Below the pieces are notes generated by a model. It saw only the letters and a list, made by a program, of their open reading frames with translations. It was not told where the DNA came from and did not search any database. DNA of 64,000 nucleotides from positions 806,001 to 870,000 of the forward strand of contig JBDXCG010000003.1 of assembly GCA_039980455.1 (NCBI GenBank), written 5' to 3'. Shown piece by piece: positions 9,712 to 17,941 of this stretch. This DNA comes from CALINF01 sp039980455. GTDB taxonomy: Bacteria; Pseudomonadota; Gammaproteobacteria; Pseudomonadales; Halieaceae. The first letter of the stretch is position 1, and every line of letters begins with the position of its first letter. Both the position numbers and the translations under genes were made by a program.

Positions 9712-10026
9712 TTGCGCTTTCAGCCCTTGGAAAAGCTCATCAATTTGTATGACGGGTATCGTCGTCGCTTCAAGATCGATGGCTTGCAAGTTCTGCTTAT
9801 TCAAGAGGGCAGCACACTCTACCTGCTGGAGGCGCAGTGCCCGCATAAAGGGCAGTTGCTCGATGAGGCGAGCGTAGAGTCGGGTTGTTTGACCTGCCCG
9901 CTTCACCATTATCGCTTCGATCTGACGTCGGGCGCTTTACTGGCGCATAACGATGAGCCGTGCAGACCATTGCGCGTCTATACGCCTGCCTACGAGGGTA
10001 ACGAAATCGGCGTCTTACTCGAGTAG
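9712..10026 (+). CDS. Small Rieske [2Fe-2S] protein
   Basis: 104 residues with a single Rieske domain. The cluster ligands are plain: Cys43-Pro-His45 (in CPHKGQ) and Cys62-Pro-Leu-His65 (in CPLHHYRF). Such free-standing Rieske ferredoxins pass electrons to oxygenases or reductases in the cytoplasm; no signal peptide or membrane segment is present. The start is taken as TTG at 9712, with a purine-rich AGGGCAGGG just upstream; no ATG gives a better fit. It follows meaB by about 40 bases and probably belongs to the same transcript, though no oxygenase partner is nearby and its role in propionate metabolism is unclear. Confidence 0.8.
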   Translation: MRFQPLEKLINLYDGYRRRFKIDGLQVLLIQEGSTLYLLEAQCPHKGQLLDEASVESGCLTCPLHHYRFDLTSGALLAHNDEPCRPLRVYTPAYEGNEIGVLLE

Positions 10027-10033
10027 GGAAAAC

Positions 10034-11221
10034 TCAGCGTGAGAGAAAACGTTCTATGCGATCAAATGCAGGTGTCAGTACATTGATTGGCTGAGCCAGT
10101 GATACGCGAACGTAGTCACTACAACACTGGCCGAAACCCACACCGGGTAGTACCGATACACTCTCTGCATCGAGCAAGGCTTCTGCAAAATCAATTCCGC
10201 TGTCGGCAACCGCGCTAACGTTGATCATGACAAACATGCCAGCTTTGGGAACCTGACAGCTGAGCCCATTTATCGCGGCGACCCGATCGCACACATAGTC
10301 GCGACGCACTCGATATTCCTGCCTTACACCCGAGATGTATTCTTCATCATTGCTCAGCGCGAACGCGGCGGCATCCTGCACAAACTGACAACATCCGAAA
10401 ATGGTGGATGAAGTAAAATCAAGCAGACGATCCGCCATGTGTGTACTACAGACAGTCCAACCGAGGCGCCAGCCGGTCATGGCGTGAGACTTGGATAGCC
10501 CATCGACCAGAATGACGTTTTCCAGCGATTGGGCTGCTCGGCGTAGAGAGACGTGAGTGTCTTCGAACGTGATCATCGAGTAAACCTCGTCACAAACCAG
10601 CCACAAATTGCGCTCCAGGCAGAATGCGGCGAGCTCTCTGAGTTGGTCGTGAGTCAGCATGTTGCCGGCTGGATTGCCGGGGGTGTTGATGAACACTACG
10701 CGAGTCTTTGGCGTTATGGCAGCCTTTACGGCTTCTACATCGAAGGCGAAACCGTTTTCGATATCCAGATCGAAGGATACCTTGTTTACGTTGAGTGCTC
10801 GCAATATCCCCTCGTAACCAATATACATTGGCTCAGCCAGAACGATATCGTCACCGGGGTTTAGCAGGCACGCCAGCACTGAATAGATGGCGTTAGTTGC
10901 ACCTGGAAATATAACGATCTCGTCGGGGTCACAGGGTTTGCCAGACGATGCTGTTTCAATTCCGGCGATGGTTGTGCGTAGATTAATTTCGCCTCTTCCC
11001 GGCGCGTAGTGCGTGCGGCCCTTTTCAAGGCTATCTATTGTGGAGCGAATAGTGGAGGGGAGGGTCGGTAGGTCCGGATCGCCGACGCTCAGCAGGTAAA
11101 CTGGCTCGTCGCGCTCGGCCATGGCTATCGCACGGTCGTGTACATCCCATACGCCAGAGTCGGTGTCGTCCATTAGCCTATCAGACAAGTCGCTGATAAG
11201 GCCCTGAAAATTCTGGGTCAT
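10034..11221 (-). CDS. aruH: Arginine--pyruvate transaminase (AruH-like), PLP fold type I
   Basis: 395 residues. AruH moves the amino group of L-arginine to pyruvate, giving 5-guanidino-2-oxopentanoate and alanine. Fold-type I aminotransferase features are VGDPDLPTLP near residue 46, HYAPGRGE, NTPGNPAGNM near 179, CDEVYS near 210 and the PLP lysine Lys244 in LSKSHAMTGWRLGW. By recollection it resembles Pseudomonas aeruginosa AruH over its length, including the LLSVGDPD and SLSKSHAMTGWR segments. It overlaps the upstream aruI by the ATGA at 11218-11221, a sign of translational coupling, and that partner strengthens the call over a generic aminotransferase. It converges tail to tail with the Rieske gene. 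Confidence 0.78.
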   Translation of the reverse strand: MTQNFQGLISDLSDRLMDDTDSGVWDVHDRAIAMAERDEPVYLLSVGDPDLPTLPSTIRSTIDSLEKGRTHYAPGRGEINLRTTIAGIETASSGKPCDPDEIVIFPGATNAIYSVLACLLNPGDDIVLAEPMYIGYEGILRALNVNKVSFDLDIENGFAFDVEAVKAAITPKTRVVFINTPGNPAGNMLTHDQLRELAAFCLERNLWLVCDEVYSMITFEDTHVSLRRAAQSLENVILVDGLSKSHAMTGWRLGWTVCSTHMADRLLDFTSSTIFGCCQFVQDAAAFALSNDEEYISGVRQEYRVRRDYVCDRVAAINGLSCQVPKAGMFVMINVSAVADSGIDFAEALLDAESVSVLPGVGFGQCCSDYVRVSLAQPINVLTPAFDRIERFLSR

Positions 11222-12819
11222 GGGGTTGCTCCGTCGGCGTTATCAAGAAAGTCTGTTTCTCGGACTTCTATCAGGGTGGGTACATTCTTCTCTACGCTCG
11301 CGTGAAGCGCTTCCTCAAGCTCCTGATAATTGGTGACTCGCAATGCCTCACAGCCATACCCCCGGGCAATGGCAATAAAGTCGGGTGTATAAATGTCGCA
11401 CGCAATGGGTGTCATATCTGCGGCTTCAAAATTCCGAGCGATCATTTCATATCGCTCATTGTTCCAGACAACAATCGCAACACTGATGCCTGCCTCAACT
11501 GCTGTTGCCAGTTCGTTGATAGTGAACTGTAGTCCGCCGTCGCCGATTAATGCCACCACAGGGCTGGTGGGCCTTGCAAGACGTGCGCCGAAGCTTGCAG
11601 GCAAAGAAAAGCCCAATGTGCCATAGCCAGTTGCGGCACTCGCAAAGCTTCGTGGCGAGTGTGAGTGGTATTGAGCAGCCGCAAAATAGACGGGTTGCGT
11701 GGAGTCACCCATAACGATGCAATTTGGCAGGCTATGCTTCAACGCATCGAGAAAGCGCTGATAGCCGGCATGATGCTCCGTTACGGCTGCGAGGGTTTCA
11801 CTGACGCGCTTCGCTCCCTCGCGATCTGAACTCACTACGCCGGGAAGAAGTAATTGAATAGCCGCTGTTGCGTCACTTTGAATTGCCAGGGTGGGGCGAA
11901 CATTACGTGACAGCTGGGTAGCATCGATATCAATGCGGATCACCTGGCCAGTGAGTTTGAAACCGCCGTTAAAGAAGAAATCATAATCTGTTTCACTAAA
12001 TTCAGTACCAATACCAAGGACGACATCAGCAGAATCGTATAAAGCACGTACAGCATCTAAGGAGGGGCTGGTGGCTACCAGAAGCGGATGGTCTGGCGGC
12101 AGCAATCCTTTGGCGTTGTGGGTTAGGGTAACCGGTGAATCCAGTGCTTCGATCAGAGCGACCAGATCCTCGCCCGCGTCAGCACAACCACCACCTAACG
12201 CGACCACTGGAGAGCGCGCCTCATTCAGAAGAGTGGTTGCCTGTGCGATGGCACTCTGGTTCGCCGTGGGTCGACTGGGCAGCGGCCAAGGCGTCATATC
12301 AATGTGGTCAGCCGGTGCGGTTATCACATCTTGAGGAATAGAGAGATGTACGGGGCCAGGGCGTGCGCTGGCGAAGATCCCAAAAGCGCGAGCAAGCACT
12401 CGGGGCAGTTCGTCCGCGCGCATTAACGTGTGGCTCCAGACGCTGCATTGGGCCATCGCATCGCGCAGATTCTGTGTTTCGTGTAATCGACCTTCTCCCA
12501 AACCCAATTCATGTCGTTGATTATCTGCAGAAATCACCAGCATGGGCACAGAGTCTTGCAAGGCTTGTCCCATGGCGGTGGCAATGTTGTAGGCTCCAGG
12601 CCCTGACACGGTCAGGCAGGCAGCTGGTTTGCCAGACGCTCTCGCATAACCGTCTGCCATAAAGCCCGCGCCTTGTTCGTGGCGAGGTGTGACGTGGCGA
12701 ATACCCGTGGACGGCAGGCCCCGATATAACTCGATCGTATGGGTACCGGGAATGCCGAAGGCAACCTCGATGCCATAAGCCTCGAGCAGTCTTACCAATT
12801 GTTCCCCGCAGGTGGCCAT
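11218..12819 (-). CDS. aruI: 5-guanidino-2-oxopentanoate decarboxylase (AruI-like), ThDP-dependent
   Basis: 533 residues with the three-domain acetolactate-synthase fold. AruI decarboxylates the 2-ketoarginine formed by AruH to 4-guanidinobutanal. The N-terminal Pyr domain has AFGIPGTHTIELYRGL and RHEQGAGFMADGYAR, whose glutamate activates the cofactor; the C-terminal domain has GYGTLGFSLPASFGA and the ThDP/Mg motif GDGGLQFTINELATA with VVWNN. The start ATG has AGGACAC just upstream. It overlaps aruH by four bases and is first in the pair. A general acetolactate synthase is possible in principle, but there is no regulatory subunit gene, and the aruH partner and the resemblance to P. aeruginosa AruI favour the arginine transaminase pathway. 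Confidence 0.78.
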   Translation of the reverse strand: MATCGEQLVRLLEAYGIEVAFGIPGTHTIELYRGLPSTGIRHVTPRHEQGAGFMADGYARASGKPAACLTVSGPGAYNIATAMGQALQDSVPMLVISADNQRHELGLGEGRLHETQNLRDAMAQCSVWSHTLMRADELPRVLARAFGIFASARPGPVHLSIPQDVITAPADHIDMTPWPLPSRPTANQSAIAQATTLLNEARSPVVALGGGCADAGEDLVALIEALDSPVTLTHNAKGLLPPDHPLLVATSPSLDAVRALYDSADVVLGIGTEFSETDYDFFFNGGFKLTGQVIRIDIDATQLSRNVRPTLAIQSDATAAIQLLLPGVVSSDREGAKRVSETLAAVTEHHAGYQRFLDALKHSLPNCIVMGDSTQPVYFAAAQYHSHSPRSFASAATGYGTLGFSLPASFGARLARPTSPVVALIGDGGLQFTINELATAVEAGISVAIVVWNNERYEMIARNFEAADMTPIACDIYTPDFIAIARGYGCEALRVTNYQELEEALHASVEKNVPTLIEVRETDFLDNADGATP

Positions 12820-12993
12820 AGTGTGTCCTTAAGTTGTCGGGCGCTCATTCTAACCGTGTGAGCGACCCTCTGCGAGCCGATTTTGCCCCAGTTAGAGAGG
12901 ATTGGATGGCGAGAGGTGTTCAATAGGTGACCACTGTGCTGAGACGTGACTACAGGCTATCATCGACGTGTTGAATTGGAGCTAATACTCAGA

Positions 12994-13800
12994 ATGATCG
13001 ACCTACATTGCCACATGCTACCGGGAATCGATGACGGTGCAAGAAGTCTTGATATGGCGCTGGAAATGGCGCGTTTAGCTGTGGCAGACGGAATCACTGT
13101 TACCGCGTGCACACCGCACATTTATCCGGGTTTGTTTGAGAATACCGTCGAAGGTATTCGTGAGGCGGTAGAAGGCTTTCGCGCGGAGCTGGAAAGTGCA
13201 GAGATCCCGCTGCAAATCACCTATGGCGCGGATATTCAAATCACCCCCGAACTTGTTTCTGGCCTGAATGCGGGAACCTTGCCAACGATCAATCAAAGCC
13301 GTTATTTCCTTTTTGAACCACCGCATCATGTAGCGCCGCCCGGCATGTTGGATCTACTGCACAATGTGATCGCTAGTGGCTATGTCCCTGTGATCACGCA
13401 TCCTGAGCGTTTATCGTACATAGAAGACCATTACGACCAGTTCATTCAAGCCGCGCAAATGGGTGCGTGGATACAGCTAACTGGCGGGGCCCTCTTGGGG
13501 CGGTTTGGCGGGCGTGTGCAAAAACTTTCACAGCGTTTTCTGAGCGATGGCGTCACTCACTTACTCGCTTCAGACGGCCATAATCTGAAGAATCGCACCC
13601 CCGAGTTAAGCGAAGCCCGTGCGGCCGCGGCACTTATCGTTGGCGAAGAGGAGGCAACTCGACTCGTGCAGGATCGACCGCGCGCTATTCTTGATAATAC
13701 CGACCCTGCGCTGGTTGTTCCGATTGATGTGAAACCTATGCTGGCGCAAAAAGACTCAGACACCAGCCTGTGGCAGCGTTTCTTTGGCGGTCGGAAATAG
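12994..13800 (+). CDS. CpsB/CapC-family tyrosine-protein phosphatase, PHP fold
   Basis: 268 residues. This family dephosphorylates bacterial tyrosine kinases that control capsule or exopolysaccharide export, using a manganese-dependent PHP active site. Metal-ligand motifs are DLHCHMLPGIDDG (residues 3-15), TACTPHIYP, FEPPHHVAPP, ITHPERLSYIE and LASDGHNLKNRTP. The start is the ATG at 12994 with TTGGAG 13 bases upstream; a longer open frame reaches 12946 but MIDLHCH is the normal N-terminus. No Wzc-type kinase or polysaccharide genes are nearby, so it is an orphan here and its substrate is unknown. Confidence 0.85.
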   Translation: MIDLHCHMLPGIDDGARSLDMALEMARLAVADGITVTACTPHIYPGLFENTVEGIREAVEGFRAELESAEIPLQITYGADIQITPELVSGLNAGTLPTINQSRYFLFEPPHHVAPPGMLDLLHNVIASGYVPVITHPERLSYIEDHYDQFIQAAQMGAWIQLTGGALLGRFGGRVQKLSQRFLSDGVTHLLASDGHNLKNRTPELSEARAAAALIVGEEEATRLVQDRPRAILDNTDPALVVPIDVKPMLAQKDSDTSLWQRFFGGRK

Positions 13801-13814
13801 CCGAATGGGATTTC

Positions 13815-13836
13815 TAGCTGCTCCGAAGGAGCGCTA
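13815..13836. terminator. Hairpin between convergent genes
   Basis: GCTCC/GGAGC with a GAA loop, extended by TAGC/GCTA past one bulged T. It sits between the ends of the CpsB-type phosphatase gene and the GNAT gene and includes the stop codon of the latter. No T tract follows on either strand, so termination is inferred only from position and stem. Confidence 0.35.
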
Positions 13837-14772
13837 TAACCCCATAGACCTAAACTCTACATCCTGCCCACTGTGGCGCCACAGCTCGTCAAACAGGTCG
13901 AGATGCTGCGAGGTAGAGGAGGGCGAGTCCGGTTCATAAAACCCTTTGTGATCCGTATCACCCGGTTTGAATAGCACCCCGTCGCGATCGCGAATAATGA
14001 CAGTCTGACCTTTCCAGTCAGGATGTTCAGCCAGTTTATGTAACTTGATCTTCGTGGGGAGTCGCCTCGATAGCTCCAGCAGGTGATGCCCGCGTTGAAC
14101 GATAGCTCTGGAATCCTGCACTAAGATACGAATCTGTGATTGGCGACCTCGACGAGCCAATGCGCTGAGCGCCTGTGCCAGTTCCCGGTTGTCGAATACC
14201 TTGCTGTCTAAAGTGGGGCTAAGGATGCAGAGGTGTCGGGAGGCGGTTTGGCACAAACCAATAGCAAGCTCATCAAAGGGGTGAGGGTAGGCGACCCCCT
14301 GAAGAAACGTTGTGCGCTTGCGATAATCGAGAGTGCGCTGCATGGCAATGTGGGGAATGCCCGCCTCCTCAAACGGCTCTCCATAGGGTTCGAAGCCGGC
14401 TTTAGCGTAGAAGTCGCTGGCGTGTGATTGCGCATGCAAATACACCGACGGCTTACCTTGCTTACTTGCCGCATCGATAAGGGCGTCCAGTACAGCCCGG
14501 CCATAACCTCTGCCTCTATACTGCGAAAGAACAGCCATGCGGCCAATCTTGCCGTCTTCCAACAGACGTCCGCAAGCTACAGGTGTCGTGCTGGTTTGCG
14601 ACTGTAGCAGGCTCAGAACATGAGTTGCGTTCTCGTCTTGTCCATCCCATTCTATCTCGCGCGGAACTTGCTGCTCCTTAATAAAAACACGCTCTCGAAG
14701 CGCCCGCAGTGACTCTTTGTGATCTTTCCACTCAACAACAGTGGTGGCTAAATTTTCAGTCGTATTCGTCAT
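13834..14772 (-). CDS. GNAT acetyltransferase fused to a C-terminal domain of unknown function
   Basis: 312 residues in two parts. Residues 1-150 are an ElaA/GNAT-like N-acetyltransferase, with LRERVFIKEQQVP at the front and the acetyl-CoA loop LSQYRGRGYGRAVLDALI near 82-100. Residues 150-312 carry no motif I can assign with certainty; fragments such as LCQTASRHLCILSPTLD, RIRILVQDSRAIVQRGHHLLELSRRL and VIIRDRDGVLFKPGD recall phospholipase-D-like or DUF7931-type domains seen fused to GNATs in gammaproteobacteria. The start ATG lies inside the end of roxA (17-base overlap), so it is coupled to that gene. The substrate is unknown. Confidence 0.75.
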   Translation of the reverse strand: MTNTTENLATTVVEWKDHKESLRALRERVFIKEQQVPREIEWDGQDENATHVLSLLQSQTSTTPVACGRLLEDGKIGRMAVLSQYRGRGYGRAVLDALIDAASKQGKPSVYLHAQSHASDFYAKAGFEPYGEPFEEAGIPHIAMQRTLDYRKRTTFLQGVAYPHPFDELAIGLCQTASRHLCILSPTLDSKVFDNRELAQALSALARRGRQSQIRILVQDSRAIVQRGHHLLELSRRLPTKIKLHKLAEHPDWKGQTVIIRDRDGVLFKPGDTDHKGFYEPDSPSSTSQHLDLFDELWRHSGQDVEFRSMGL

Positions 14773-15892
14773 CTGAATGCAGCACCCCCGCGCTAAGAAG
14801 CTCGATCAGCAGTTGGCGAGCCTCACGCTGCGCGCGCGCCTGCACAAGCTCTTGTCCGCCTAATTTTCGGTTATCACACAGCTCAATCAAGTGCGCAAGC
14901 ACGCATTTGTCCTGGATTGAGCTCAGGCCATTGGCGAACACCGCTATCACATTATCCTGCTCTTGCCATGCAAGCTTCGCCGCGGCGTTTACGTGCAGGG
15001 TCTGCGCATGATCTAACGCAGCCGTGGCTTGCGCTTCATCCAGAATCTCATCAAGAGGGTAGCGAGGTTCTGTTACCAATTCACCAAACCACTGAGATTG
15101 ATTGTTTGCGTGGAGAGTTGCGATCGCAATTTTCCGCGCACGTTCTATATCGACAAGTTCTATCTCGCCAGGCCTGCGTGGCGTGGCACGTCCAGCATCA
15201 GTGAAAAACGCATCCGGACGAGTCGACTCCAGTGCAGAGTCCGTAAAGCGGGAGAGTAGGTCATTAACCGTGGGCGCGCGAAAGCCGATGGAAAAGGTTG
15301 TGCACTCGCCTTGTGCAATACCCCAGTGAGCTAACCCCGGAGGCACGTAAAGCATATCGCCGGGTCCTAGAAGATATTCCTGTGTTTGCTCGAAGTCGGC
15401 GAGTACACGGATCTGATCGTGCTCAAGCAAGGCAGTAGAGTCGTCACATTGCTGCCCCAATCGCCACAATCGCTCTCCCTCGCCTTGGAGGAGAAAGACA
15501 TCGTAGTGGTCATAGTGAGGCCCAACGCTGCCACCATCGCTCGCATAACTCACCATCACATCGTCTACGCGCCAGTGGGGGATAAAGTCGGCCCACTGTC
15601 TAAGCTTGGCGACTTCGGGCATATAATGATCCACAGCCTGTACCAGTAAGGTCCATGGATGCTTGCGTGCAAAGTCTTGCTCTGAAAAGGGTCCGTGATG
15701 TACGGACCACGCGTCACTGGCATTCTCGATGATCCGGCTCTCTACACATTCTTCCAGTGCGAGCCCTGCCACTGTGTCGGCGTCAATCGGCGCAGTGTAG
15801 TCACCAGCAGTGTTGCGAATCAGCAGCGGCTTGCGTTGCCAATAGTCGCGCAGGAATAGCTCCTGATTCAACGCCAGGCCATCTATAGTCAC
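14756..15892 (-). CDS. roxA: Ribosomal protein L16 arginine hydroxylase (RoxA/YcfD), JmjC oxygenase
   Basis: 378 residues. RoxA is an Fe(II)/2-oxoglutarate oxygenase that hydroxylates an arginine of ribosomal protein uL16. The N-terminal cupin carries the metal triad: His126-x-Asp128 in GPHYDHYDVFLLQGEGERLWR, and distal His189 in VPPGLAHWG. The region SIGFRAPTVNDLL and the C-terminal winged-helix part match the E. coli YcfD layout (373 residues). The start is GTG at 15892, two bases after the purB stop codon, so translation probably reinitiates from purB; no in-frame ATG fits better. The downstream GNAT overlaps its end. Confidence 0.88.
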   Translation of the reverse strand: MTIDGLALNQELFLRDYWQRKPLLIRNTAGDYTAPIDADTVAGLALEECVESRIIENASDAWSVHHGPFSEQDFARKHPWTLLVQAVDHYMPEVAKLRQWADFIPHWRVDDVMVSYASDGGSVGPHYDHYDVFLLQGEGERLWRLGQQCDDSTALLEHDQIRVLADFEQTQEYLLGPGDMLYVPPGLAHWGIAQGECTTFSIGFRAPTVNDLLSRFTDSALESTRPDAFFTDAGRATPRRPGEIELVDIERARKIAIATLHANNQSQWFGELVTEPRYPLDEILDEAQATAALDHAQTLHVNAAAKLAWQEQDNVIAVFANGLSSIQDKCVLAHLIELCDNRKLGGQELVQARAQREARQLLIELLSAGVLHSDDEYD

Positions 15893-15894
15893 GC

Positions 15895-17265
15895 TTAGCG
15901 AAGGGCTTCGGTCTGGCTGACAGCGTTGCCGATATAGTCTGCCGGCGTGAGCGCCAATAACTCCTTTCTGGCCTGCTCTGGGATGTCCAGCTGTTCTACG
16001 AACTCGCGAATAACCTCTGCGCTCATATCCTGGCCACGCGTGAGTGCTTTGAGTTTCTCGTAGGGTTTTTCAATGCCATATCTGCGCATCACGGTCTGAA
16101 TAGGTTCTGCCAGGACTTCCCAGCTACTGTCCAGGTCGGCGGCGAGTCTGGTGTGATTGAGTTCGAGCTTGCCGATGCCTTTCAGTACTGCCTCGTAAGC
16201 AATGAGGCTATAGCCGATACCAACGCCCATATTGCGAAGTACGGTGGAGTCCGTTAAATCGCGCTGCCATCGGCTGACAGGGAGTTTTATCGACAAGTGA
16301 GTGAAGAGGGCGTTAGCAAGGCCGAGATTCCCCTCCGAGTTCTCGAAATCTATCGGGTTGACCTTGTGTGGCATGGTGGATGAACCAACCTCGCCAGCAA
16401 TGGTCTTTTGCTTGAAGTAACCCAGTGAGATATAGGCCCAGATATCTCGGTTGAAATCGATCAGTATCGTGTTGAAGCGTGACAGGGCGTCAAATAGCTC
16501 AGCCATGTAGTCGTGTGGCTCGATCTGCGTAGTATAGGGGTTGAAGGTCAATCCAAGCGATGTCACAAATGCTTCGGCATTAGTCTGCCAGTCGACATCG
16601 GGGTAGGAGGACATATGTGCATTGTAGTTGCCCACGGCACCATTGATCTTACCCAGGTATTCGACGCGATCTAACAGGTCTATTTGTCTGCGTAGGCGCG
16701 CGACGACATTAGCGACCTCCTTGCCCATGGTGGTGGGGCTGGCGGTCTGGCCGTGGGTACGCGACAACATAGAGACATCTTTACAGGACTCTGCGAGGTC
16801 GACGAGGGTGTCGATGATACGCAGCATGGTTGGACGCAGCACGTCGGTGACGCCATCGTGCAGCATCAGGGCGTGTGACAGATTATTGATATCTTCCGAG
16901 GTGCAAGCAAAGTGTACGAACTCACTGATCGCTTCAAGCTCTGCATTGCCGGCGAAGCGCTCTTTCACAAAGTACTCGACAGCTTTCACGTCGTGATTTG
17001 TGGTTGCTTCAATATCCTTTATACGCCTAGCGTCGATTTCACTGAAATCCAGCGCGATATTCTCTAGTAGTGCGTTGGCCGTGGGAGACAACGCGGGGAC
17101 CTCTAGAATCTCTGGATGTTGAGCAAGGCATTGTAGCCATCTAACCTCCACTAATACTCTGCGCTTGATCAGGCCGAACTCACTGAAAACGTCACGTAAG
17201 GGGGCGGTTTTATTGCCATAGCGGCCGTCGATAGGGGAAACAGCGCTGAGCGCGGACAGGTCCAT
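15895..17265 (-). CDS. purB: Adenylosuccinate lyase
   Basis: 456 residues, the full E. coli-type length. PurB cleaves SAICAR and adenylosuccinate, releasing fumarate, in two steps of purine synthesis. The fumarase/aspartase superfamily signature GSSTMPHKVNPIDFEN is present near residue 295, together with the substrate loops SRTHGQTASPTTMGKE, TSEDINNLSHAL and the N-terminus MDLSALSAVSPIDGRYG. Gene order hflD-purB is the usual gammaproteobacterial one. The spacer of 30 bases to hflD suggests cotranscription. Confidence 0.96.
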   Translation of the reverse strand: MDLSALSAVSPIDGRYGNKTAPLRDVFSEFGLIKRRVLVEVRWLQCLAQHPEILEVPALSPTANALLENIALDFSEIDARRIKDIEATTNHDVKAVEYFVKERFAGNAELEAISEFVHFACTSEDINNLSHALMLHDGVTDVLRPTMLRIIDTLVDLAESCKDVSMLSRTHGQTASPTTMGKEVANVVARLRRQIDLLDRVEYLGKINGAVGNYNAHMSSYPDVDWQTNAEAFVTSLGLTFNPYTTQIEPHDYMAELFDALSRFNTILIDFNRDIWAYISLGYFKQKTIAGEVGSSTMPHKVNPIDFENSEGNLGLANALFTHLSIKLPVSRWQRDLTDSTVLRNMGVGIGYSLIAYEAVLKGIGKLELNHTRLAADLDSSWEVLAEPIQTVMRRYGIEKPYEKLKALTRGQDMSAEVIREFVEQLDIPEQARKELLALTPADYIGNAVSQTEALR

Positions 17266-17295
17266 GATGTGCTCCGGTCGGAAAAGACCGCGATT

Positions 17296-17925
17296 TTACA
17301 CCACGTCGAGACCGCGCGACAGTTGTTGCGACAGGTTAAGCAGCTGCTTGCGTTGCAACAGTAGCTTCCATCGTCTTCCGCCCACTTGCCTCCAGGCATA
17401 GCCAGCACGAATGCCTGTAAGTAACAGTGAGCGAATAATGGCAGCGTTTTGGTCGTTTTGGAGATGCTGAGCGCTGCCATTTACTTTGATACGGAACTTC
17501 AGTTGGCTCAGTGTATCTTCGTAAATAGCGGAAATATTGCGACAGACGCCATTAACGTGGCCCGCAAAATGCTCAGCATTGAAACTTGCGTGTTCCAGCC
17601 TGGAGCGCACAACCGACATCATCTGCGGGTTAGAGGCAAATTTACGCTCCAGATAAAGAATGCCAAACACGTAGCGAACAATATCAGCGTTCTCTTCAGC
17701 TTCGCGGTTGGCCAAAAGATTACTCAAGTTCTGCATGCCAAGCTTGACCCCGGCGAGTCCGCCGTAGAGGTCCACGATACGTTCGGGTTCAAATTCGAAC
17801 AGACTGTGAATAGACGGCTCGAGAAACTCAATGGGATAGCTGCCGGTCTTGGATATTTGGTCAACCATACGGGCAGCCTGTGCCACGCCAGCTAGCGCAA
17901 CCACCTGTTGCTCTAGGTTGGACAT
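17296..17925 (-). CDS. hflD: HflD, high-frequency-lysogenisation protein homologue
   Basis: 209 residues from the ATG at 17923-17925 (MSNLEQQVVALAGVAQAARMV). HflD is an all-helical, peripherally membrane-associated protein known in E. coli to bind lambda CII; its housekeeping role is unclear. The N-terminal VALAGVAQA..V segment, YVFGILYLERKFASNP and the closing IRAGYAWRQVGGRRWKLLLQR with RQQL-like tail match the family. A longer frame reaches 17988 but would overlap mnmA, and the MSNLEQQ start is the standard one. Position between mnmA and purB is conserved in gammaproteobacteria. Confidence 0.9.
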   Translation of the reverse strand: MSNLEQQVVALAGVAQAARMVDQISKTGSYPIEFLEPSIHSLFEFEPERIVDLYGGLAGVKLGMQNLSNLLANREAEENADIVRYVFGILYLERKFASNPQMMSVVRSRLEHASFNAEHFAGHVNGVCRNISAIYEDTLSQLKFRIKVNGSAQHLQNDQNAAIIRSLLLTGIRAGYAWRQVGGRRWKLLLQRKQLLNLSQQLSRGLDVV

Positions 17926-17941
17926 TGCCGGTGCAGGCACC

